Part shown: piece after piece, positions 1 to 5,007 of the stretch
How positions within the stretch are numbered: position 1 is the stretch's first letter
Layout of the letters: the number at the start of each line of letters is the position of its first letter
From: Pseudomonadota bacterium
GTDB taxonomy: Bacteria; Pseudomonadota; Gammaproteobacteria; Natronospirales; REEB76
DNA length: 6,934 nt
Reading direction: 5' to 3'
Assembly: GCA_021779005.1 (NCBI GenBank)
Contig: JAJYBN010000059.1
Location: forward strand, 1-6,934
Translations under genes and position numbers: made by a program
Notes under the pieces: generated by a model
The model's input: the letters and a program-made list of their open reading frames with translations, nothing else
Databases searched by the model: none
Told to the model about the DNA's origin: nothing

Positions 1-91
1 GGGGAATGGCAAGACTGACGTCATCAACAGCCACCAGAGCGCCGAAGCGGCGCGTGAGATGCTCGGCCTGGATAGCGTAGTTGCCGGACAT
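1..91 (-). CDS. ABC transporter ATP-binding protein, N-terminal fragment (runs off left edge)
   Basis: An ATG at 91-89 opens a frame that stays open for 30 codons to the window edge. The peptide starts MSGNYAIQAEHLTRRFGALV and continues AVDDVSLAIP. This is the usual first beta-strand block of an ABC ATPase: a short strand, the RRFG motif whose aromatic residue (Phe16) would be the A-loop stacking on adenine, then 'A-V-D-D-V-S-L' leading into the strand before the Walker A loop. Walker A itself would lie beyond the edge, so catalytic competence cannot be judged. The start overlaps the stop of the upstream adaptor gene as TGATG, a typical translational-coupling junction, and no separate strong Shine-Dalgarno is seen. 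By family knowledge, an adaptor followed by an ATPase and then permeases is the ybhGFSR/yhiI-rbbA layout, so this is probably the energising subunit of an efflux pump. The substrate cannot be inferred. Only the N-terminus is visible, but the motif and context agree. Confidence 0.83.
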   Translation of the reverse strand, partial: MSGNYAIQAEHLTRRFGALVAVDDVSLAIP

Positions 92-978
92 CAACGTGCT
101 TGTTGATGCAGCGCCGGAAAATCCACGCTGACCGGTGCACCTGTGGGTAGCTCGCCCAAATTACCCTCATCGAGATAAACTTTCGCCAGATAGGCAAGAC
201 GGCTGCGGTCCCGGTCATTGAGGGCATAGTAGGGAGTAAATGCGGCGTCAGAAGATACAAAACGTACGCTGCCGGCGTAGGTGCGACTTTCACCGTCGAA
301 GCGAATCGTAGCGCGCAGACCGGGCCGGACTTGTGTGAGCAATGGCTCCGGGACATAAACCTGTGCATATGCACTGTCAGTGGCAAGTAACACGGCGACC
401 ACCGCATGCGCCGGCGGACGCTCCCCTAGGTGGAACGGTAGGGAATCGACCACGGCCGCGCGCGGTGCCTGCACCGTTAGTCGTGCCAGCGTGAGCCGTG
501 CATAAGCAAGCGCGGCTTGCGCACCCTCGAGCGCGGATGTATCCGCATCGAGACCGGCACGCGCACCATCCAGGGCCGCGCGCGACGCATCCAGGTCAGC
601 CGGGCTGCGCACATTTTTGTTGACCAACGCTTCGATACGCTTAAAACTTTTCTGTGCATCCAAGAGGGTGGCCTTGTCACCCGCGATGCGTGCTTTCACC
701 TGATTGCATGCGGCCAGTGCCTGATCTGTCAGCGCCCGATAGCGGGTGGTATCCAGCTGTAGGATCACTTGTCCCGCCTCAACCTGCTGGCCTTCATGCA
801 CCGGGATCTGCACAATCGGCTCCTGGGCTTCCGCCACCAGCTCGATACGGTCGCGTTCCAGCGTGCCCACGAGCGGCAGCGGAGTGGGCGCGCTGCAGGC
901 TGTAACGACAGGCAGCAGCACGATCAACCATGCCCGATGATGGAGACTCATGCCGCGTACCCTTTTCGAAGGCGCCAT
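91..978 (-). CDS. HlyD-family periplasmic adaptor lipoprotein of an ABC efflux pump (YbhG/YhiI-like)
   Basis: The protein is a membrane-fusion (periplasmic adaptor) subunit expected to connect an inner-membrane ABC transporter to the outer envelope. With the start at 978 it has 295 residues. Residues 1-27 are a signal peptide ending in V-T-A before Cys28, a plausible lipobox, so the mature protein is probably lipid-anchored. A biotinyl/lipoyl-like half-motif follows (about 52-78, with HEGQQVEAGQVILQLD). Then comes an Ala/Leu/Gln-rich alpha-helical hairpin (about 80-166, containing KSFKRIEALVNKNVRSPADLD), the second lipoyl half (LTVQAPRAAVVDSLPFHLGE) and a beta-barrel. The segment FTPYYALNDRDRSRLAYLAKVYL matches the position of the 'FTP-x-N-x-Q-T-x-x-x-R' block of YbhG-type adaptors. 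It is somewhat shorter than E. coli YbhG (332 aa). Start choice: AGGTGA lies 4 nt before ATG-978, and an alternative ATG at 951 (signal peptide MSLHHRAWLIVLLPVVTAC) has AAAAGGG 8 nt upstream. A GTG at 1011 looks less likely. The gene overlaps the downstream ATPase gene. Family assignment is confident; substrate unknown. Confidence 0.88.
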   Translation of the reverse strand: MAPSKRVRGMSLHHRAWLIVLLPVVTACSAPTPLPLVGTLERDRIELVAEAQEPIVQIPVHEGQQVEAGQVILQLDTTRYRALTDQALAACNQVKARIAGDKATLLDAQKSFKRIEALVNKNVRSPADLDASRAALDGARAGLDADTSALEGAQAALAYARLTLARLTVQAPRAAVVDSLPFHLGERPPAHAVVAVLLATDSAYAQVYVPEPLLTQVRPGLRATIRFDGESRTYAGSVRFVSSDAAFTPYYALNDRDRSRLAYLAKVYLDEGNLGELPTGAPVSVDFPALHQQAR

Positions 979-982
979 AAAT

Positions 983-988
983 TCACCT
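983..988 (-). promoter_or_regulatory. Ribosome binding site favouring the adaptor start at 978
   Basis: On the minus strand the sequence reads AGGTGA-ATTT-ATG, a near-ideal Shine-Dalgarno. A second purine run, AAAAGGG at 960-966, is 8 nt before the in-frame ATG at 951, so initiation nine codons later is also possible. Both starts keep the signal peptide and lipobox. Confidence 0.6.
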
Positions 989-1034
989 GGACAAGACAGT
1001 AGTGATTGCACATGTTATCCATACATAGTCGGCA

Positions 1035-1063
1035 ATCCTAGCTCCGTGGCACCTTTAATTTGA
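1035..1063 (-). promoter_or_regulatory. Weak sigma70-like promoter candidate for the adaptor/ABC operon
   Basis: On the minus strand, TAGGAT (1040-1035, 4/6 matches to TATAAT) is preceded, after 17 nt, by TCAAAT (1063-1058), a poor -35 match. The predicted transcription start would fall near 1028, leaving a leader of about 50 nt before the ATG at 978. The weak -35 overlaps the edge of a 13-nt palindrome centred at 1069, which would suit an activator-dependent promoter. This is pattern matching only; read-through from the upstream kinase gene is an alternative. Confidence 0.22.
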
Positions 1064-1075
1064 TCTGAGTCAGAT
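1063..1075. promoter_or_regulatory. 13-nt palindrome, candidate operator upstream of the efflux genes
   Basis: ATCTGA-G-TCAGAT is a perfect inverted repeat of two 6-nt arms around one base, in the non-coding gap before the adaptor gene. Dyads of this size are typical of dimeric regulator sites. Its centre (1069) is about 41 nt upstream of the start predicted from the TAGGAT hexamer. I do not recognise the regulator. The overlapping CTGACTCAGATCAA (minus strand) resembles an FNR/ANR box (TTGAT-N4-ATCAA) in one half only. Confidence 0.35.
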
Positions 1076-1111
1076 AATCGGGAGATTTACGCCTTCCTCG
1101 ACGCGCTACGG

Positions 1112-1151
1112 GATGATTGCACCATTAGCCGGCATGCGCATGCCAATCATC
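1112..1151. repeat. Nested inverted repeats at the 3' end of the kinase gene
   Basis: An outer 8-nt arm GATGATTG (1112-1119) is exactly complementary to CAATCATC (1144-1151). Inside it lies a perfect 14-nt palindrome, GGCATGCGCATGCC (1131-1144). The structure begins two bases into the TGA stop of the kinase gene (1150-1152) and extends downstream of it. It could act as an mRNA 3'-end-stabilising or transcription-attenuating hairpin, or as a protein-binding dyad. No T-run follows on the minus strand, so it is not a canonical intrinsic terminator. The rest of the 1012-1149 gap shows no open frame or RNA gene. Confidence 0.5.
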
Positions 1152-2766
1152 ATGGCTCATCCAGCTTGGAGATCAAGCGCTTGATGACGGCATCTACATC
1201 GATATCCGATTGAGTCTCAACGATAATGGTGTGTTCGCGCTCACCGACATCCAGGGGCTTAGCCGTTTGTAGCTGGATTTGTAACACCGCATCATTTGCT
1301 TCCGATGCATCCATCCCCATCTCCAGACGCTGCATCACCCTCGATTTGAGGGTAGATTCAGAAGCATGGCAATCCACAATCATCCACGGGATTGCGAGCC
1401 GCACAGCGAGTTCCTGAAACATCTTACGCTGCCACTTCTGCAGAAATGCTGCATCCACGATCACACTCCAGCCTGCGCCGCAACCATCTTCTGTAAGTTC
1501 TGCGAGCTTCTGGTAAGTCCGCTGTGACGCAGCATTGGTATACAGGCCTTGTTCCGGTGCGGCGCCCGTGTGGGACTCGATGATCTGACCATGTAAACGC
1601 TTGCGCTCCACATCAGAGCGCAGTCGCACTGCCGGCAGTGCAGTCATCAAACGATCACTGAGCCAGGTTTTACCGGAGCCAGACAGGCCATGCATCAATA
1701 TCAACCGCGCCTGCTGGGGCTGGATGAAGGAATTCGCCAATTCGATGTGCCTATACGCATCTTGTTTCGCAGATGCGGATGCAGCCGCATCTGCGACCTG
1801 GGCGACTTTCAGCAAGGCGACCTTGGCGCGCACCAACGCCCGGTACACCAGGTAATAGCGCAGCACCGACAGACCACGGTAGTCGCCCGTGGTTTGCAGG
1901 TACACGTTCAGACAGCGAAACGCCAGATCCTGGCGCTCGTGGTACAGCAGATCCATCACCAGGAAGGCCGAATCATTCAGGACATCGATCCAGCGCAAGG
2001 CTTCGCTGAATTCGATACGGTCAAACGCCAGGATCCGGCCGTGATACCTGACGAGGTTGGCGAGGTGCAGATCGCCATGGCATTCCCGCACATAACCCAG
2101 ATTGCGCCGGGCATCCATGAAGCCGTACTTGGCCTGGTACTCCGTATTGCTCCATCTGTGCAAGTCGTCCATCACCGGCAGGTACCTGCCGGCAAGAAGT
2201 GAAACAATCGCAGAAAAATTATCTGCTACGGGCCTGTGTATATCCGGTGCCCGGCCATAGGGCCTGGCGGGATCCAACCTCGGGGCTGCCGCGTGGAAAG
2301 CGGCCAGATGTTTGGCGGCGCCGTCCATGTCTTCGATGCAGAGCTCGCCACGCTCCAGCATATGGTCCAGCTGGCAGCGTTGGTCGAATTCATGCATGTG
2401 CAGGGCATATTCGATGGCGTCCCCCTCGCCATCCATATGCGGCTCGGTGACTGAACCCGTGATCGGTACCACATCTATATATAGATCCGGCGCCAGTATC
2501 TGGTTAAGCCGCAGTTCCTCGTGGCAGGCGTGGCGACGCTTCTCCAGCGTCGAATAATCGAGGAAGCCGAGATCTACGGGTTTCTTGATCTTGTAGGCAT
2601 GCTCGCCGGTCAATATCACCCAGGAAGCATGGGTCTCGATGATTTCAAATCCGGAAACGGGATGTTGATAGCAGTCTGTATTGCGCAAGCCATCGATGAG
2701 TGTCAGATGGCCTGACGATACTGCCTTGCTCTCGGTGAGCTGCGTGCTTTTATGAGACTTCTTCAT
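1150..2766 (-). CDS. Bifunctional aminoglycoside-phosphotransferase-like / P-loop ATP-binding protein
   Basis: This 538-residue cytoplasmic protein fuses two phosphotransfer modules. The first (about 20-345) is an aminoglycoside-phosphotransferase/protein-kinase-like fold. It has an N-lobe block with YKIKKPVDLGFLDYSTLEKR (58-77), a catalytic loop HGDLHLAN (230-237; catalytic Asp232, metal-binding Asn237), and FDRIEF (248-253; Asp249 in the metal-binding position). A 'D-x-L-x-D-x-A-F-L-V-M-D' helix follows at 261-272. The second (about 352-538) is a P-loop kinase domain with Walker A GLSGSGKT (360-367), LRSDVERKRLHG (382-393) and IVDAAF (436-441). It resembles the zeta-toxin/chloramphenicol-phosphotransferase-like group (COG0645 style), and the N-terminal half is COG2187-like. 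All key residues are present and the length fits the family. The substrate is not established, and aminoglycoside resistance should not be assumed. It follows ccmI by 45 nt on the same strand, so it may share the ccm transcript. No clear Shine-Dalgarno precedes ATG-2766, and no other in-frame ATG occurs before codon 111. Confidence 0.9.
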   Translation of the reverse strand: MKKSHKSTQLTESKAVSSGHLTLIDGLRNTDCYQHPVSGFEIIETHASWVILTGEHAYKIKKPVDLGFLDYSTLEKRRHACHEELRLNQILAPDLYIDVVPITGSVTEPHMDGEGDAIEYALHMHEFDQRCQLDHMLERGELCIEDMDGAAKHLAAFHAAAPRLDPARPYGRAPDIHRPVADNFSAIVSLLAGRYLPVMDDLHRWSNTEYQAKYGFMDARRNLGYVRECHGDLHLANLVRYHGRILAFDRIEFSEALRWIDVLNDSAFLVMDLLYHERQDLAFRCLNVYLQTTGDYRGLSVLRYYLVYRALVRAKVALLKVAQVADAAASASAKQDAYRHIELANSFIQPQQARLILMHGLSGSGKTWLSDRLMTALPAVRLRSDVERKRLHGQIIESHTGAAPEQGLYTNAASQRTYQKLAELTEDGCGAGWSVIVDAAFLQKWQRKMFQELAVRLAIPWMIVDCHASESTLKSRVMQRLEMGMDASEANDAVLQIQLQTAKPLDVGEREHTIIVETQSDIDVDAVIKRLISKLDEP

Positions 2767-2795
2767 AACCGGTAGCGCTGGATCCGACCCGGTTA
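2766..2795. repeat. Inverted repeat at the kinase start codon, within an imperfect direct repeat
   Basis: TAACCGG (2766-2772) and CCGGTTA (2789-2795) are perfect 7-nt inverted repeats separated by 16 nt. In the mRNA the stem would end on the A of the kinase AUG. The same gap holds an imperfect direct repeat: CCGGTAGCGCTGGATC (2769-2784) versus CCGGTTACTGGATC (2789-2802). A role in limiting initiation is inferred only. Confidence 0.45.
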
Positions 2796-2811
2796 CTGGA
2801 TCACAGCCTGG

Positions 2812-4011
2812 TCAGGGTATGACTCGATCGATGGTGATCTGCGCAACGTGCGTCTTGGGCGCAAATCTAAACAGCGTGTTGCCCTCCAGGTCCCCGGGTT
2901 GGGCGGTGGTGCCGCCCTTCAACGACAGACGCGCGATCACGTCCACCTGGTCATAGCTGGCCAGGGTGGTACCGGGCATCATGGCGTTGGCATCAGTCAG
3001 CTCAAGGTCGGTGGGCAGTTTTCCGACCAGCACACGTGTCGCCAGCAATGGCGGCCCGCTGCTATCGCCCGAAGGCCTGACGAACACGAACAGCGTGGTG
3101 TCCGCCTTAAACTGCTTGGCAAGCCTCGGATCGATTGAGACACGCACAGGTATCACGCGCTGTCCCGCGGGCTTGGCAATCTCCTGGGATGCGACTTTTC
3201 CACCCGCCTCCTCGATCTGCTTTATTACCAATTGCCGGATTCCCGCAGGCGGGTTCTGAGCCAACAGTTTCTGCCAGCGCTGGATCGCAAGTGCCTTATC
3301 GTGATCGGCGAAGGCCAGCAGCCCCCCGTACCAGAGTGCCTTCGCATTGTCAGGAGCCACTTGCAGTACTTTGGTGAGCAGCGGCGCTGCATCGGTCGTC
3401 AGCTTGGCCGGGTCTGCGAGGATGATGGCTTCGGCATAATCCGCCAGCAGGTCCGGATTCGCGTCGCCGGTCAGGGCGTAGGCATGGGCATAGGCCGGCA
3501 CGGCATCGGCGTAGCGGCCCATCACCACATAGGATTGACCCAGCATCATCCAGCCGTTGGCGTCGCCGGAATCGGTGGTGTTCAGCCGCTGGGCCAGCTG
3601 TTGCACCATCTGATCGACTGAATTCTGCTCCGCGACCTGCATACCCTGGATCGCCACCCGCCAGTTGCCGATCAGCAGATACATGCCGATCGCGAACAGC
3701 GGCAGTAGTATGGATATCACCACGGCTGTCCGTGGACTTGAGGTGGCAGTGTCGGCATCGGACACGGCTTCAGCCTGTGCTGAAAGACTGGCCTGCAGGG
3801 CCTCTTCGAGCCGCTTGCGCGCCTGCATGTATTCCGGCATGCGCAGCTCGCCCTTCTTGAGTTGGCGATCCAGGATGGCGAGCTTCTTTTTATGTTCCTT
3901 CAGTTCTCCTACATTTGCGATGTCACGCGGTTTGCGGCGCCACCACAGGGGCACAGCCAGACAGGCGATGGCTGCCAATAGCATGCTGGCGGCGATGACG
4001 ATGAAGATCAT
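2812..4011 (-). CDS. ccmI: Cytochrome c-type biogenesis protein CcmI (CycH)
   Basis: CcmI is the apocytochrome c chaperone of System I. It is membrane-anchored and presents the C-terminal CXXCH region of apocytochromes to the CcmF-CcmH heme ligation complex. The 399 residues show the family layout. A first membrane helix (about 2-23) is followed by a charged cytoplasmic loop likely to form a coiled coil (about 34-80, ELKEHKKKLAILDRQLKKGE onward) and a second membrane helix (about 96-117). A periplasmic TPR region (about 125-270) includes GWMMLGQSYVVMGRYADAVP and ALWYGGLLAFADHDKALAIQ. A C-terminal beta-rich domain (about 286-398) has VRVSIDPRLA and the VFVRPSG and GPPLLATRV segments typical of CcmI. 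Here it is a separate gene, whereas in E. coli it is fused to CcmH. The start at 4011 is supported by AGGA 9 nt upstream, and the gap from ccmH is 25 nt. Nothing looks truncated or displaced. Confidence 0.94.
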   Translation of the reverse strand: MIFIVIAASMLLAAIACLAVPLWWRRKPRDIANVGELKEHKKKLAILDRQLKKGELRMPEYMQARKRLEEALQASLSAQAEAVSDADTATSSPRTAVVISILLPLFAIGMYLLIGNWRVAIQGMQVAEQNSVDQMVQQLAQRLNTTDSGDANGWMMLGQSYVVMGRYADAVPAYAHAYALTGDANPDLLADYAEAIILADPAKLTTDAAPLLTKVLQVAPDNAKALWYGGLLAFADHDKALAIQRWQKLLAQNPPAGIRQLVIKQIEEAGGKVASQEIAKPAGQRVIPVRVSIDPRLAKQFKADTTLFVFVRPSGDSSGPPLLATRVLVGKLPTDLELTDANAMMPGTTLASYDQVDVIARLSLKGGTTAQPGDLEGNTLFRFAPKTHVAQITIDRVIP

Positions 4012-4020
4012 GTTCGAATT

Positions 4021-4024
4021 TCCT
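4021..4024 (-). promoter_or_regulatory. Ribosome binding site of ccmI
   Basis: The minus strand reads CAGGAAATTCGAAC-ATG, with AGGA 9 nt before the ccmI start, inside the 25-nt ccmH-ccmI gap. ccmI is therefore the one visible ccm junction with its own spaced initiation signal rather than an overlapping stop/start. Confidence 0.6.
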
Positions 4025-4036
4025 GTTTGACGGACA

Positions 4037-4471
4037 TCAAGGTCTCAAATCGTCCCCATCGGCTTCGCCTGGCGAAGATTTAGCAAGTTGCGACTTGCGG
4101 CGCACCACGGTGATCACCACCAACGCGCCGATGCCCAGCAACAGCAGCGGTCCGGCCCACAGCAGCCAGGTATTCGGCTGCCAGGGTGGCTTGAAGAGCA
4201 CGAAATCTCCGTAGCGAGCGACCATGTACTGCTTGATCTGTTCATCGCTCTTGCCAGCAATCAGCTGCTCCCGGACCTGGGTACGCAGGTCGGCCGCCAG
4301 ACCGGCGTTGGATTCGGCGATCGTCTCATTCTGGCAAACCAGGCAGCGAAATTGGTGGGTGAGTGTTTCATAGCGCTGCTGCAAGGTGGCGTTCGGGAGG
4401 GCCGGTTCGGAATCCACCGCCAGCGCCGGCACAGTGATCAGCAACATCAACAGGGCTATATAACGCATCAT
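4037..4471 (-). CDS. ccmH: Cytochrome c-type biogenesis protein CcmH (CycL), thiol oxidoreductase
   Basis: CcmH is a membrane-anchored periplasmic thiol-redox protein. It acts with CcmG to keep apocytochrome heme-binding cysteines reduced, and it is part of the heme lyase complex with CcmF and CcmI. The 144 residues begin with a signal peptide (1-18, ending A-L-A). A three-helix domain follows, holding the diagnostic FRCLVCQNETIAESNA block (41-56; active cysteines Cys43 and Cys46) and the conserved MVARYGDFVLFKPP (83-96). A C-terminal membrane helix (about 102-123) ends in a basic tail. The length matches stand-alone CcmH proteins such as those of Pseudomonas, not the long E. coli CcmH-CcmI fusion. 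The start ATG at 4471 overlaps the ccmG stop by 4 nt. AGGTG at 4477-4481 is 5 nt from this ATG and 8 nt from a second ATG at 4468, so initiation one codon later is equally possible. Confidence 0.95.
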   Translation of the reverse strand: MMRYIALLMLLITVPALAVDSEPALPNATLQQRYETLTHQFRCLVCQNETIAESNAGLAADLRTQVREQLIAGKSDEQIKQYMVARYGDFVLFKPPWQPNTWLLWAGPLLLLGIGALVVITVVRRKSQLAKSSPGEADGDDLRP

Positions 4472-5007
4472 TTCGACACCTGTTCCAGTTTGTGTACCAG
4501 TGGTATCAGCTGGGTGCTGATCAGCGATGCCGTCAAGGGTCCAATGTATTTGTGCCGGATGATGCCGTGGCTGTCCACCACGAAGGTCTCCGGAACGCCA
4601 TACACGCCGAAATTAAGGGCCACCTCACCCTTGGGGTCAAAACCATCTTTCGCATAAGGGTTACCTTGTGACTGCAGCCATTGCACGGCGCTGTCCGCAT
4701 CATCTTTATAGTTCAACCCGTAGATGGTGACCACGTTCTGCTGCGCGAGCTTCACCAGTTCCGGCTGCTCATCGCGGCAGGGTATGCACCATGTAGCCCA
4801 TACATTCAGGATGGATACATGCCCTTCGAAATCGGCGTTATTCAATGACGCGGACGGGCCGCCCACACCCGGCAGGCTGAATTGCGGTAACGGCTTGCCG
4901 ATCAGCGGCGAGGGAACCTGGGACGGATTCAGATACAGCCCCCGCCAGAAAAGCAGGATCAGCAGCACCAGGATGCCAGCGGGCAACAGGAATAACAGCG
5001 CTTTCAT
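4468..5007 (-). CDS. ccmG: Thiol:disulfide interchange protein CcmG/DsbE
   Basis: CcmG is a periplasmic, membrane-tethered thioredoxin-like reductant. It receives electrons from the DsbD/CcdA membrane protein and reduces CcmH or apocytochrome c disulfides before heme attachment. The 179 residues start with an uncleaved membrane anchor (about 4-22). PSPLIGKPLPQFSLPGVGG (32-50) is the usual entry to this fold. The active site WATWCIPCRDEQPEL (70-84) has redox Cys74 and Cys77, followed by NYKDD (99-103), the region of the CcmG-specific acidic insert. The cis-proline loop GVPETFVVD (137-145) carries the Glu140 characteristic of CcmG. The CIPC dipeptide differs from the CPTC of E. coli CcmG but lies within the range for such redox motifs. 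The length is close to the E. coli protein (185 aa). The start overlaps the ccmF stop by 4 nt (ATGA), and GGTGA at 5015-5019 is 7 nt upstream. Confidence 0.96.
   Translation of the reverse strand: MKALLFLLPAGILVLLILLFWRGLYLNPSQVPSPLIGKPLPQFSLPGVGGPSASLNNADFEGHVSILNVWATWCIPCRDEQPELVKLAQQNVVTIYGLNYKDDADSAVQWLQSQGNPYAKDGFDPKGEVALNFGVYGVPETFVVDSHGIIRHKYIGPLTASLISTQLIPLVHKLEQVSK

Noticed and set aside
979..1011. GTG-1011 as the adaptor start
   Set aside because: It adds 11 residues without a good Shine-Dalgarno. The ATGs at 978 and 951 are better placed for a lipoprotein signal peptide.
1060..1073. FNR/ANR box upstream of the adaptor
   Set aside because: Only one half (ATCAA) matches well. The other half, CTGAC, departs from TTGAT, and the symmetric 13-nt palindrome describes the sequence better.
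1112..1151. Rho-independent terminator at the end of the kinase gene
   Set aside because: Inverted repeats are present, but no run of T follows on the transcribed (minus) strand and the stem is interrupted by a large internal loop.
1690..2202. 170-codon open frame on the plus strand within the kinase gene
   Set aside because: It is antisense to a gene with clear conserved motifs, has low-complexity His/Gln-rich composition typical of a shadow frame, and shows no recognisable domain.
4088..4657. 189-codon open frame on the plus strand across ccmH and ccmG
   Set aside because: It lies opposite two well-identified ccm genes and encodes a Gln/His-rich peptide with no family resemblance, consistent with codon-bias shadowing.
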